Assembly: GCA_050260515.1 (NCBI GenBank)
Contig: JBLNCI010000009.1
Span: forward strand, 1 to 64,000
Direction of reading: 5' to 3'
DNA from: DATJIG01 sp050260515
Lineage (GTDB): Bacteria; Pseudomonadota; Alphaproteobacteria; SMXQ01
Length of the DNA stretch: 64,000 nucleotides
Part shown: positions 1 to 9,679 of the stretch, one piece after another
How positions within the stretch are numbered: the first letter of the stretch is position 1
How the letters are laid out: the number at the start of each line of letters is the position of its first letter
The notes under the pieces: generated by a model
What the model saw: the letters and a program-made list of their open reading frames with translations, nothing else
Told to the model about the DNA's origin: nothing
Databases searched by the model: none
Position numbers and translations under genes: made by a program

Positions 1-1124
<1,124 letters not shown>

Positions 1125-1145
1125 GCCGGAGTGTAGGAAACGGTC

Positions 1146-1559
1146 ATGGCGGACAAGGTCACCTTCGAGCTCGTCTCGCCCGAGAAGCTCCTGTTCTCGG
1201 CGGATGTCGACATGGTGGTGGTGCCCGGTACCGAAGGCGACTTCGGCATCCTGCCGGGGCATGCGCCGTTCATCTCGACCGTGCGCGCGGGCGTGCTCGA
1301 CGTCTACGAGGGTGGGATCAACCCGACCAACCTCAAGACCCGCATCTTCGTCGCGGGCGGCTTCGCCGAAACCGCCGATTCGCGGCTCACGGTGCTGGCT
1401 GAGGAAGCGGTCCCCGTCGCGGATCTGGACCGTGCCCGCGTCGAGGCGCGGCTCGCCGACGCCCGCAGCAAGCTGCAGGACGCCGATTCCGAGGACGCCA
1501 AGTCCCAGGCCGCTCGCGCCGTCGCGGTCGCCGAGGCGATGCTGGTGGCGGCTACGTAG
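1146..1559 (+). CDS. atpC: F1F0 ATP synthase subunit epsilon
   Basis: Epsilon subunit of the F1 central stalk, which couples rotation to catalysis and can inhibit ATP hydrolysis. The 137-residue product has the N-terminal beta-sandwich (VTFELVSPEKLLFSADVDMVVVPGTEGDFGILPGHAPFIS, here only named by its ends VTFELV and HAPFIS) and a helical C-terminal part rich in Ala and charged residues (about 88-137). The length is usual for alphaproteobacteria. The ATG start lies 21 bp after atpD in the same operon, and a strong hairpin terminator follows 36 bp after the stop, so atpC is probably the last gene of the atp transcript. Confidence 0.96.
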   Translation: MADKVTFELVSPEKLLFSADVDMVVVPGTEGDFGILPGHAPFISTVRAGVLDVYEGGINPTNLKTRIFVAGGFAETADSRLTVLAEEAVPVADLDRARVEARLADARSKLQDADSEDAKSQAARAVAVAEAMLVAAT

Positions 1560-1595
1560 TCGCCGTACGGCCTTAAAGCGTCACGACTTTCCCAG

Positions 1596-1630
1596 CGCCG
1601 TCCCTCTTTGCCCGAGGGACGGCGTTTTTT
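1596..1630 (+). terminator. Rho-independent terminator of the atp operon
   Basis: An 11-bp perfect stem (CGCCGTCCCTC at 1596-1606 pairing with GAGGGACGGCG at 1614-1624) with a 7-nt loop is followed by six T residues at 1625-1630. It sits 36 bp after the atpC stop and has textbook intrinsic-terminator form. Confidence 0.92.
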
Positions 1631-1635
1631 ATAAT
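1608..1635 (+). promoter_or_regulatory. Candidate sigma70-type promoter nested in the terminator
   Basis: A perfect TATAAT (1630-1635) directly follows the terminator T-run, with TTGCCC (1608-1613) 16 bp upstream as a possible -35 box. It would serve the ferritin-like gene that starts at 1684. The -10 match is exact; the -35 is moderate and lies in the terminator loop and stem. This is inference from sequence alone. Confidence 0.45.
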
Positions 1636-1683
1636 CGTGGCACCGCGCCCCTTGGCGCGGAGCAAACGCCGAGGTATCGCGCG

Positions 1684-2490
1684 ATGAAGCATTGGACGCT
1701 CGACGACATCCCCTGGGCGTCGTTCGATCCTTCCAAGGTCGATCCGGACCTCCTCAAGCTCGCCAAGGCCGCGGCCCTGGTCGAGAAGAACGGGCTCGAC
1801 TACTCGGCGTACCTCGCCAACGTCTTCCCCGACGACAAGGCATTCCAGCGGGTCGCCGACCACTGGGCGATGGAAGAAGTTCAGCACGGTGACGCCTTGG
1901 GGCGCTGGTCGATGATGGCCGACCGAAACTTCGACTTCGACGACGCGTTCGGCCGTTTTCGCGAGGGCTTCCGGCTGCCGCTCGATGCCACCTCGTCGGT
2001 CCGAGGATCGCGCGCCGGCGAACTGGTGGCCCGCTGCATCGTCGAAGTCGGGACGAGCTCGTATTACACGTCGCTGGCGGAGGGCTGTGAGGAGCCGGTG
2101 CTCAAGTCGATCTGTGAGCACATCGCCGCCGACGAGATCCGCCACTACAACCTCTTCTACGCCCACCTCTGTCGTTACCTGCAGACCGAGGATCTGTCGC
2201 GCTGGGAGCGACTGAAGGTCGCGCTCGGTCGCATCGCGGAGACGGACGACGACGAGCTGTCGTACGCGTATTACGCCGCGAACAATGAAGGCGAGCCCTA
2301 CGACCGCAAGCGTTGGAACGACGAGTACGCCAAGCGTACCTACCGCTATTACCGTCCGCCGGTGATCGAACGCGGTATCGGGATGGCGCTGAAGGCGGCG
2401 GGATTCAGGGATTCCGGCATCGTCGCGGCGGCGCTGTCGAAGGCCGCCGCGGGTTTCATGGCCTATCGCCAACGCCGTCTCGCCGCCTGA
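1684..2490 (+). CDS. Ferritin-like di-iron domain protein
   Basis: A 268-residue, mainly helical protein with two carboxylate/His metal motifs: EEVQH about residues 64-68 and DEIRHYN about 149-155. These are the paired ExxH elements of the ferritin-like/di-iron fold used by ferritins, rubrerythrin relatives and acyl-ACP desaturases. The exact activity (oxidase, desaturase-like or storage) cannot be read from sequence. I chose the ATG at 1684, because the frame is open much further upstream but that part overlaps atpC and the terminator; a GAGG at 1671-1674 is the likely ribosome site. A GC-rich hairpin (1643-1660) lies in the leader. It is transcribed alone, ahead of Ada. Confidence 0.7.
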   Translation: MKHWTLDDIPWASFDPSKVDPDLLKLAKAAALVEKNGLDYSAYLANVFPDDKAFQRVADHWAMEEVQHGDALGRWSMMADRNFDFDDAFGRFREGFRLPLDATSSVRGSRAGELVARCIVEVGTSSYYTSLAEGCEEPVLKSICEHIAADEIRHYNLFYAHLCRYLQTEDLSRWERLKVALGRIAETDDDELSYAYYAANNEGEPYDRKRWNDEYAKRTYRYYRPPVIERGIGMALKAAGFRDSGIVAAALSKAAAGFMAYRQRRLAA

Positions 2491-2564
2491 CGGGGCGCGC
2501 CGCGGCCGAATTGCCGCGCAAGAAACGGATGGTGGCGCTTGCCGTCCGGCGAGACAATCGCCGC

Positions 2565-3707
2565 ATGATCACGACGAACCAGAGACGCCAGGACGAAGGC
2601 GACGGCACGCGATGGCGGGCCGTGCTGAGGCGCGACCGCTCGGCGACGGGCTTCGTCTACGCAGTCACCACGACCGGGATCTACTGCCGACCCGGCTGCG
2701 CGTCGCGACGCCCTCGGCGCGAAAACGTGCGGTTCTTCGCGTCGGCAAGCGAGGCCAGCCGCGCGGGGTATCGTCCGTGCCGTCGCTGCACTCCCGATTC
2801 GCCGAGCCCGGCGCGTTCGACGCCGCCGATGGTGGGCCGTGCCTGCCGGATGATCGCCGATGCGGACGAACCACTCTCGCTCGCGGCGCTGGCGGCGTCG
2901 CTGCGGACCAGTCCGCACCGGCTTCACCGCGCGTTCCGCCGCGCGCTCGGCATCACACCGAAGCAATATGCGGTGGCCCATCGCCGCGGCCGGCTCCACG
3001 ATCGACTCGCCGCATTGCCTTCCGTGACAACGGCGCTCCTCGACGCCGGTTACGGCTCGCTGAGCCGCGCGTACGGCGACACCGGCACCCAGCTCGGGAT
3101 GGCGCCACGCCACTTCCGCGCGGCGGGGGACGGTGAGCAGATCGGCTATGCCGTGGTGCGATCGCCGCTCGGGCCACTCCTCGTCGCGGCGACCATGCGC
3201 GGCGTCTGCAGCGTCGCGTTCGGGGACAGCGAATCCACGCTGATCCAGGACTTGCGCAGGCGTTTCTCCCGCGGGGACGTCGTCCCGGATCCGTCGCTGA
3301 GGGTGACGGCACAAGCCGTCGTCTCGTCCCTTGGTGACAGCGCACCCGACCTACCGCTCGATATCCGCGGCACCGCCTTCCAGCAGAAGGTATGGCAGGC
3401 GTTGCGGACGATCCCACGCGGTGAGACGGCCACCTACACCGAAGTGGCGCGACGGATCGGCCGTCCCGACGCCGTGCGCGCGGTCGCGGGGGCATGCGCC
3501 GCGAATTCCTTGGGCGTACTGGTTCCGTGCCACCGTGTGCTGCGCAGCGACGGCGGCGTCGGCGGCTACCGCTGGGGCGTCGAGCGCAAGAGAGCGCTTC
3601 TCGAGCGCGAAGCGGGGAGCGCTTCGGGCGTCAACGGACGCGTGGACGAAGGCCGGCGATCACCCCGGAAAACTCCTTCAGCACCTCGGCGTAGAGCTGG
3701 CGCTTGA
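2565..3707 (+). CDS. ada: Ada-type methylphosphotriester/O6-methylguanine-DNA methyltransferase and activator
   Basis: Self-methylating DNA repair protein and transcriptional activator of the adaptive response to alkylation. Domains: N-terminal Ada zinc domain with Cys41, Cys45, Cys72 and Cys75 (YCRPGC and PCRRC); an AraC-type helix-turn-helix at about 85-185; and an O6-alkylguanine methyltransferase domain at about 190-350 with acceptor Cys322 in VPCHRV. All key residues are present. The ATG at 2565 is preferred; an in-frame ATG at 2529 is possible. The last 30 or so codons, after the normal family end near KRALLEREA, run antisense across the 3' end of rppH (77 bp convergent overlap) and give an Arg/Pro-rich tail that looks like read-through rather than conserved domain. 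Confidence 0.92.
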   Translation: MITTNQRRQDEGDGTRWRAVLRRDRSATGFVYAVTTTGIYCRPGCASRRPRRENVRFFASASEASRAGYRPCRRCTPDSPSPARSTPPMVGRACRMIADADEPLSLAALAASLRTSPHRLHRAFRRALGITPKQYAVAHRRGRLHDRLAALPSVTTALLDAGYGSLSRAYGDTGTQLGMAPRHFRAAGDGEQIGYAVVRSPLGPLLVAATMRGVCSVAFGDSESTLIQDLRRRFSRGDVVPDPSLRVTAQAVVSSLGDSAPDLPLDIRGTAFQQKVWQALRTIPRGETATYTEVARRIGRPDAVRAVAGACAANSLGVLVPCHRVLRSDGGVGGYRWGVERKRALLEREAGSASGVNGRVDEGRRSPRKTPSAPRRRAGA

Positions 3708-4152
3708 ACGGCACGATCAGATCGGGAAGCAGCGGCGGCTCGACCCATTTCCAGTCGAGAAACTCGGGGTGCTCGGTGGCGATGTTGATGTCGGTGTCCT
3801 TCCCGGTGAAGCGGGCGACGAACCACTTCTGCTCCTGACCGCGATAGCGGCCGCCCCAGATTTTGCCGATGAGAGCCGCGGGCAGATCGTAGCGGTACCA
3901 GCCGACGCTTTCGGCGACGAAGTCCGCCTTTTCGGTCCCGACTTCCTCGAACATCTCGCGTTTGGCGGCCTGCAGCGGCGTCTCGCCGGCATCGATGCCG
4001 CCCTGCGGCATCTGCCACGTGTCCGACGGCATGTCGATGCGCTTGGCGACGAACACGAGTCCGGCAGCGTTGACCAACATAACGCCGACGCCGCGGCGGT
4101 AGGGAAGCGCGGCAGCCGATGCGCCGCCCGCGGTCTTGGGTGAGTCCGACAT
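3631..4152 (-). CDS. rppH: RNA pyrophosphohydrolase (Nudix)
   Basis: Removes pyrophosphate from the 5' triphosphate end of transcripts, starting RNase E-dependent mRNA decay; related enzymes hydrolyse dinucleoside polyphosphates. The 173-residue product carries a full Nudix box, GGIDAGETPLQAAKREMFEE followed by VG, and the RppH/IalA-type features YRRGVGVMLVN, WQMPQGG and the EWKWV-like ending. Its ATG directly abuts the TAG of the upstream deacetylase gene (TAGATG), so translation is probably coupled. It is the last gene of the gpmI-envC-ctpA-deacetylase-rppH run, an order common in alphaproteobacteria. Its 3' end overlaps that of ada. Confidence 0.93.
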   Translation of the reverse strand: MSDSPKTAGGASAAALPYRRGVGVMLVNAAGLVFVAKRIDMPSDTWQMPQGGIDAGETPLQAAKREMFEEVGTEKADFVAESVGWYRYDLPAALIGKIWGGRYRGQEQKWFVARFTGKDTDINIATEHPEFLDWKWVEPPLLPDLIVPFKRQLYAEVLKEFSGVIAGLRPRVR

Positions 4153-5307
4153 CTATTCCTTCTGGTGATCGGCGATCGCGGAGATCGGGGCAACGGCAAG
4201 TCCGCGCCCCTCCGCGGAGCGCACAAACGCGAGCACGCGCTCGATCGTCGCAGGGTAGGGCTGGCCGACGCCGACGGCAAATCCCGTGGTCGTCGCGATC
4301 TTCACAAGCTCGTCGAGCCGGCGATCGATCTCGTCCTTCGATGCCTGAACGTCGATCACCCGGTTGTTGATCGCTCGCGGCAGCCCGATATCGCCCGAGA
4401 TGCGGAACGCCGAGGACCGCAGCGAGGACCGCATATCGACGAACATGAGCCCGCGGGCGCGGATCTCCTCGAGCGTCGGCCTCAGGCTCTCGGGCGCGGT
4501 CGTGTAGCTCGACCCGGCCAGACTGAGGACTCCGACGTATCCCGGGAAGCGGGCCAGCGACCAGTTCAGCCGTTCGCGGTTTTCCGGTGCGCTGAGCGTG
4601 GTGAGCAGGGTCTGTGGACCCGGATCGTTCGCGGGATAATTGACCGGCTCCATCGGCACCATCGCGAGGGTCTCGTGCCCGGCGGCACGGGCCCGCGCCG
4701 CCCAGTAGTCGAGACGTTGGCCGTAGGGATTGAACGCCAGCGTCACGACCCCCGGCAGCGACTGAATGGCGGCCTCGGTGACGGCGGCGGACTGGCCGAG
4801 GCCGGAGATCACGATCGCAATCCGCGGCCGCGGATTGGTGGACTCGAACGGCCGCGCGTAGGCCTGCCACGGCTTGCGACCGTCCGGGCCGATCTTCGGC
4901 AGCAGACCGTCGCGACTGCGCTCGACCAGCGCCGGATCCGGAGCCGGCGGCAGCGCCTCCGGGCCTGCCGGAATCGAATACGGCGCGGGCGTGGGCTCGG
5001 GCTGCGGCGCCGGTTGCTCAGGCGGGCCGAGGGCGATAGCCGGGCCAGGAACGATGGCCGGCACCTCGGGAATGTCGGGAAGGGGTGTCGGCATGGCCGT
5101 CGTTTCGTCGGACGCCTGTGCTTCGGGGGACGACACGGCGCGCGGCGGCACCGGGACGTCGACGGCCGCCGTGCGCGGTGCGTGTGCCGGATCGTAGGTC
5201 AGCCCGAGCCACACGAGCGTCCCCAGCACCGCGACGGCGAGGACGAGCCCCGCCAGCATCGGGGCCGACGGACCGCGGCCTGGCGTCGAGAGCGGAGATC
5301 GCCTCAC
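4153..5307 (-). CDS. Divergent polysaccharide deacetylase family protein (YibQ/DUF610 type)
   Basis: Member of the divergent polysaccharide deacetylase family found next to envC and ctpA; the exact substrate is unsettled but a role in the cell wall or periplasm is expected. The product has a short basic start, one membrane segment (MLAGLVLAVAVLGTLVWLGL), a Pro-rich linker of about 100 residues, and the C-terminal domain from RPRIAIVISGLGQS to the end with MVPMEP, FVDMRSS and the ALVD-like GVGQPYP elements. I chose the GTG at 5307, 34 bp after the ctpA stop; an ATG at 5259 would begin exactly at the membrane helix. Open frame continues upstream into ctpA but that part is unlikely to be coding. 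Confidence 0.85.
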   Translation of the reverse strand: MRRSPLSTPGRGPSAPMLAGLVLAVAVLGTLVWLGLTYDPAHAPRTAAVDVPVPPRAVSSPEAQASDETTAMPTPLPDIPEVPAIVPGPAIALGPPEQPAPQPEPTPAPYSIPAGPEALPPAPDPALVERSRDGLLPKIGPDGRKPWQAYARPFESTNPRPRIAIVISGLGQSAAVTEAAIQSLPGVVTLAFNPYGQRLDYWAARARAAGHETLAMVPMEPVNYPANDPGPQTLLTTLSAPENRERLNWSLARFPGYVGVLSLAGSSYTTAPESLRPTLEEIRARGLMFVDMRSSLRSSAFRISGDIGLPRAINNRVIDVQASKDEIDRRLDELVKIATTTGFAVGVGQPYPATIERVLAFVRSAEGRGLAVAPISAIADHQKE

Positions 5308-5341
5308 GGCACCCGTTCCGTGAGCGGTGCCCGCGCCGCCG

Positions 5342-6700
5342 CTATTCCGAGCCCCGGCCGCTGTACAGCGTGATGCCGCGCAGGACGTCCAGCGCGTGGT
5401 TGAGCTGGTAGTCCTGCTGCGTCGCGCCGGGGACCTCGCCGCCGGTCGGGCGGGCAACGGTGCCCGGCGGCGGATTCTTCACATCGAGCGGTGCGCCGGT
5501 TCCCGGCGCATTCTTCACGTCGAGCGCGCCGGGGAGATCGGCCTCGCGACGCCGCTCCTCGTCGGACACCGCCTCGAGCTTCATCTGCTCGACCCTGATG
5601 TCGGGATCGATCCCCTTGCCCTGGATCGAGCGTCCCGACGGCGTGTAGTAGCGCGCCGTCGTGAGCCGCATCGCGCCGTGCCCGGGCAGCGGAATGATCG
5701 TCTGCACCGATCCTTTCCCGAACGAGCGCGTTCCGACGATGATCGCGCGATGATGGTCCTGTAGCGCACCGGCCACGATCTCGGAGGCCGACGCGGAGCC
5801 GGCGTTGACCAGCACCACCATCGGCATACCGCGGATGATGTCGCCGGCCTTGGCGTTGAACCGCTGCGCATCGTCGGAGCGACGCGTCCGCGTCGACACG
5901 ATCTCGCCCTTCTCGAGGAAGTCGTCCGACACGGCGACCGCCTGATCGAGGAGGCCGCCCGGGTTGTTGCGGAGATCGAGGACCAGCCCGCGCAGGCGGT
6001 TCTTCGACTCGTTCCTCAGGTTCTGCACCGCCTTTTCGAGATCGGCGGAGGTCTGCTCGCTGAAGGACGTGATGCGCACGTAGCCGATATCGTCGCGCTC
6101 CAGACGCGAGCGCACCGACCGGATCGTGATCGTCGCGCGGTTGAGTGTGACCTCGAACGGATCCTTGTTGGCGCGCTTGATCGTGAGCCGGATCGGCGAG
6201 TTCACCGGTCCGCGCATCTTCTCGACCGCCTGCTGCAGCGTCATCCCCATCACCTGCTCGTTGTCGAGCTGGACGATGTAGTCGTTCGGCTGGATGCCGG
6301 CCTTCGCCGCGGGCGTGTCGTCGATCGGCGACACGACCTTCACGAGGCCGTTCTCCATCGTCACCTCGATGCCGAGCCCGCCGAACTCGCCGCGCGTCTG
6401 CACTTGCATGTCGCGATAGGCTTTCTCGTTCAGGTAGCTCGAATGCGGATCGAGCGAACTCAACATGCCGTTGATCGCGTTCTCGATCAGGTCCTTGTCG
6501 TCGACCTTCTCGACGTAGTCGGCGCGCACGCGCTCGAACACGTCGCCGAACAGGTTGAGCTGACGGTAGGTCTCGGAGTTGCGATTCTGCGACTGATTTT
6601 GCTGGGCCGCCGCAGGGCCGATAATGGAGGGAGCGTACGTGGCGGTGACGGCGCCGATGGCCACACCGGCAAGAAGACCGACGACGAGTTGCTTTTTCAT
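5342..6700 (-). CDS. ctpA: S41-family C-terminal processing peptidase
   Basis: Periplasmic or membrane-anchored serine protease that trims exported proteins and cell-wall hydrolases or their regulators. Order: signal or anchor (MKKQLVVGLLAGVAIGAVTA), helical N-terminal region, PDZ domain (about 85-165, GGLGIEVTMENG...PNDYIVQLDN), then the S41 catalytic domain with the Ser nucleophile in GSASASEIVAGAL and the Lys in RSFGKGSVQ. The Ser/Lys dyad is intact. The ATG at 6700 overlaps the envC stop by 4 bp (ATGA), so a longer upstream start is unlikely. Coupling with envC fits a shared role in controlling peptidoglycan hydrolysis during growth and division. Confidence 0.94.
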   Translation of the reverse strand: MKKQLVVGLLAGVAIGAVTATYAPSIIGPAAAQQNQSQNRNSETYRQLNLFGDVFERVRADYVEKVDDKDLIENAINGMLSSLDPHSSYLNEKAYRDMQVQTRGEFGGLGIEVTMENGLVKVVSPIDDTPAAKAGIQPNDYIVQLDNEQVMGMTLQQAVEKMRGPVNSPIRLTIKRANKDPFEVTLNRATITIRSVRSRLERDDIGYVRITSFSEQTSADLEKAVQNLRNESKNRLRGLVLDLRNNPGGLLDQAVAVSDDFLEKGEIVSTRTRRSDDAQRFNAKAGDIIRGMPMVVLVNAGSASASEIVAGALQDHHRAIIVGTRSFGKGSVQTIIPLPGHGAMRLTTARYYTPSGRSIQGKGIDPDIRVEQMKLEAVSDEERRREADLPGALDVKNAPGTGAPLDVKNPPPGTVARPTGGEVPGATQQDYQLNHALDVLRGITLYSGRGSE

Positions 6701-7956
6701 CCGCTGACCTTGTCCGTGGGAACGCCAAGCCATGGCGTGGGATCGATCGGCCGACCGTTGCGGCGCAATTCGAGATAAATACGAGAAGGGGACCCGCCGC
6801 GTGCCGTGGCGGCACCCCCGGCAGTGCCAACAATTCCGATCGGTTCGCCCGCCAGCACCGATTCGCCCAGCGCGCTATCGATCCGTCCGAAACCGGCGAG
6901 GAGCAAATGATAGCCTTCGCCGTGTTCGATGATCAAGAGTTGCCCATAATCCCGGAACGGACCGGCGTACACCACGCGCCCTGAAAACGGGGCCAGCACG
7001 CTGGTTCCCGGGGCCACCTCAAGGGTTACTCCGCGGTTAGCCGCTCCACCGTCTCCTCGGGCGCCGAACGCCGCCACGATTCGCCCGTTCACCGGCGCGA
7101 TCGCGCGGGGAAGGCCTGCCACCTCGGTCCCTCCGCGGTGAGACGGCGGCGGTACCGGCGCGGGGCGGTGACGGGCGGCCTGCGCAGAGCGGGCTTGCCG
7201 CTCAGCTTCGAGTCGTTCCATCAGTTCCTTGATATCGTGCGCCTCACGGGCCAAGCGGTCCGCGTCGGCCTGAGCCTTTCGGCGCTCGGCCTGGGTCTGC
7301 TTCTGGAGCGCCGATTTTTGCGCAACGAGCGATTCCAGCCGGCTGCGGTCGCGCGCGAGCGCGCGGCTCTCCTTCTCCAACTCGTCGCGCGTCTGAGCGC
7401 CTGCCTTGCGGACCGTGTCCAGCGCCTCGATCTCCGTGCGCAGCGAGGCCGCTTCGGCCTCGAGCTCCGGGACGGCGGCGGCCAGCAGCAGCGCCGCGCG
7501 AATGGTGTCCTCGGGACTCGCCGGCAGCGCGACGAGCGCCTCGGGCGGTCGGCGGGCGTGGCGCGCCAGCGCCATGAGCAGATCCGAGAGCTGCCGGCGA
7601 CGCGCATCGAGCGCGATCGTCTTTTCTTGCTCCTCGGCTTCCAGTTTGCCCAGCTCCCGGCGGTGCTCGACCACAGCCTGCTCGCGCTGGCGCGCGGCGG
7701 CGGCGGCCTCGACGAGCTGTCCGCGAAGAGCATCGATCTCCTTCTCGAGCGCGGCTTCGCGGGCCGCGAGCGCCGCATCCTGCTCGCGTGTCCGCTCGAG
7801 CTCCTGCTCGACGCTCTTGAGCTGGCGGTCGGGGCCGGGTTTCGCGGGAGGCTTCGGCGGCTCGTCACGGGCGAGCGCCGGGGCCGCGAACGCGAGGATG
7901 GCCACCGCGATTGCCGCGTGCCGCGCCGTCGTGACCAAGCGGCTACGCTGTGGCAA
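6697..7956 (-). CDS. envC: EnvC-like murein hydrolase activator (degenerate M23/LytM)
   Basis: Periplasmic activator of amidases at the septum. The 419-residue product has a signal peptide (AAIAVAILAFAAPALA, cleavage near ARD), a long coiled coil rich in Glu/Arg/Ala (about 40-270) and a C-terminal LytM domain (about 290-419). The usual Zn-binding HxGxD is replaced by NRGVT and the HxH-type motif by YLEL, so the domain should be inactive as a peptidase, as in EnvC itself. The start is TTG at 7956, overlapping the gpmI end by 14 bp; a second in-frame TTG a few codons later (start VTTARHAA) is possible. ctpA follows with a 4-bp overlap. Confidence 0.9.
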   Translation of the reverse strand: MPQRSRLVTTARHAAIAVAILAFAAPALARDEPPKPPAKPGPDRQLKSVEQELERTREQDAALAAREAALEKEIDALRGQLVEAAAAARQREQAVVEHRRELGKLEAEEQEKTIALDARRRQLSDLLMALARHARRPPEALVALPASPEDTIRAALLLAAAVPELEAEAASLRTEIEALDTVRKAGAQTRDELEKESRALARDRSRLESLVAQKSALQKQTQAERRKAQADADRLAREAHDIKELMERLEAERQARSAQAARHRPAPVPPPSHRGGTEVAGLPRAIAPVNGRIVAAFGARGDGGAANRGVTLEVAPGTSVLAPFSGRVVYAGPFRDYGQLLIIEHGEGYHLLLAGFGRIDSALGESVLAGEPIGIVGTAGGAATARGGSPSRIYLELRRNGRPIDPTPWLGVPTDKVSG

Positions 7957-9553
7957 GGCTTCCGGCAGGGGTCTTCCCTTCCTCGCTCTTCACCAGGAGA
8001 GAGTGTCCGGTCATTTCCTTCGGCGGCGTAAGGCCGAGCAAGTCGAGCATGGTCGGCGCGACGTCCGCGAGCTGCCCTTTCGAGAGGCCGCTCACCGTCG
8101 ATGGCCCGTTGACCAGGATCGCCGGCACCGTGAACAGCGTGTGCGCGGTGTGCGGCTGGTTGTGCTCGTAGTCGCGCATCAGCTCGGCGTTGCCGTGATC
8201 GGCGGTGATGAACAGCGCGCCTCCGACCTTCTTCACCGCCGTTTCGAGCCGGCCGAGACACTTATCGACCGCCTCGACGGCCTTGATCGCCGCCTGCAAG
8301 TCGCCGGTGTGGCCCACCATGTCGCCGTTCGCGTAGTTCACCAGAATGAAGTCGAATGTCCCGCTCTCGATGGCGCCGACGAGCTTGTCGGTAACCTCGT
8401 AGGCCGACATTTCGGGCTTCTGGTCGTAAGTGGCGACCTTCGGCGACGGCACCAGAATGCGTTCCTCGCCGGGATATTGCCGTTCCTCGCCACCGTTGAA
8501 GAAGAACGTGACGTGCGCGTACTTCTCCGTCTCCGCGATGCGGAGTTGCTTGAGGCCACGTTCGGCGAGCACTTGGCCCAGCAGATGCGTGAGCTTCTGC
8601 TGGGGGAAGAGTGCCGTCATCAGCTTGTTCAGTTCGGTCGAGTACTCGGCGAGACCCGCGGCGGCGGCGAAGCGGGGCACCTTCGGGCGCGGAAAGGAAC
8701 TGAATTCCGGGTCGAGCAGCGCGGTGAGGATCTCGCGCGCACGGTCGGCCCGGAAGTTCAGCATCAGCAGGCCGTCCCCGTCCTTCATCCCATCATAGCC
8801 ATCGATGATGGTCGGCAGCACGAACTCGTCCGTGACCTTCTTCTCGTACGACTGCGCGACCGCCGCGTCGGCGTTCGGCGCGTGCTCGCCGTCCGCCAGC
8901 ACCAGCGCCCGCCATGCTTTCTCGACTCGCTCCCAGCGCTTGTCGCGGTCCATCGCGTAGAAGCGGCCGGAGACCGTGGCGATGCGTGCGTTGGCGACGC
9001 CCGCGAGGTCGCGGCTGAACGCCTGGAGGTAGCCGCGCGCCGACGACGGCGGGGTGTCGCGACCGTCGAGGAAGGCATGGATGGCGACCTTCACGCCCGC
9101 CTCGGCGACGATCTTCACGATGGCGGCGATCTGCGTCTGCAGCGCGTGGACGCCGCCGGGGGAGACCAGACCCATGGCGTGGACGGTGCCGCCGGATGAT
9201 TTCATCCTGGCGATGAACGCGTTCAGTTCGGCGTTGCTCCGGATCGAGCCGTCCTGGATCGCGAGCTCGATACGTGGCATGTCCTGGAACACCACCCGAC
9301 CCGCGCCGAGGTTCATGTGGCCGACCTCGGAGTTGCCCATCTGGCCGTCCGGCAGGCCGACGAAGTGCTCCGATGCCTGGATCAGGCTGTGGGGACAGTC
9401 CTTCATGAGGTGCCGCCACACCGGGGCGTTCGCCTCGCAAATGGCGTTGTCCTCGCACTCGGGGCGATACCCCCAGCCATCGAGGACGCAGAGGACGACG
9501 GGACGCGGCTTGCGGGGATTGAGCGCGGGGGACGGACGGTCAGGAGCGTTCAT
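7943..9553 (-). CDS. gpmI: 2,3-bisphosphoglycerate-independent phosphoglycerate mutase
   Basis: Mn-dependent glycolytic and gluconeogenic enzyme interconverting 3- and 2-phosphoglycerate in the cytosol. Length 536 is slightly above the usual 510-515 because of a Pro-rich N-terminus. Metal and catalytic residues are visible: Asp25 in CVLDGWG, the Ser75 nucleophile in MGNSEVGH, the RFYAMDRD substrate region, and the C-terminal TADHGNAE and HTAHT metal sites. It heads the envelope run with envC, a common alphaproteobacterial arrangement. A 126-bp gap separates it from rlmH upstream and probably holds its promoter. Confidence 0.96.
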   Translation of the reverse strand: MNAPDRPSPALNPRKPRPVVLCVLDGWGYRPECEDNAICEANAPVWRHLMKDCPHSLIQASEHFVGLPDGQMGNSEVGHMNLGAGRVVFQDMPRIELAIQDGSIRSNAELNAFIARMKSSGGTVHAMGLVSPGGVHALQTQIAAIVKIVAEAGVKVAIHAFLDGRDTPPSSARGYLQAFSRDLAGVANARIATVSGRFYAMDRDKRWERVEKAWRALVLADGEHAPNADAAVAQSYEKKVTDEFVLPTIIDGYDGMKDGDGLLMLNFRADRAREILTALLDPEFSSFPRPKVPRFAAAAGLAEYSTELNKLMTALFPQQKLTHLLGQVLAERGLKQLRIAETEKYAHVTFFFNGGEERQYPGEERILVPSPKVATYDQKPEMSAYEVTDKLVGAIESGTFDFILVNYANGDMVGHTGDLQAAIKAVEAVDKCLGRLETAVKKVGGALFITADHGNAELMRDYEHNQPHTAHTLFTVPAILVNGPSTVSGLSKGQLADVAPTMLDLLGLTPPKEMTGHSLLVKSEEGKTPAGSLATA

Positions 9554-9679
9554 CGGTCGGGACGTGCGGTTGACGGAACAGACGGAAGAAAGGCCCGCTT
9601 TTTATAGGCCAAACCGACGATCGGCGGTAGGCCGCCGTCCGCGGCCGTGCAAAGCAATTTCGGGCCGGCGCCGCGACGA

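Noticed and set aside
1643..1660. CCGCGCC/GGCGCGG hairpin in the ferritin-like gene leader as an iron-responsive or riboswitch element
   Set aside because: A single simple stem with no further conserved architecture; nothing links it to a known RNA class.
7406..9199. 597-codon plus-strand open frame opposite envC and gpmI
   Set aside because: Antisense to two genes with intact signatures; Arg/Ser-rich with no recognisable fold.
9622..9637. Hairpin CGGCGG-TAGG-CCGCCG between rlmH and gpmI
   Set aside because: Short and without a T-run on either strand; chance GC-rich palindromes are common here.
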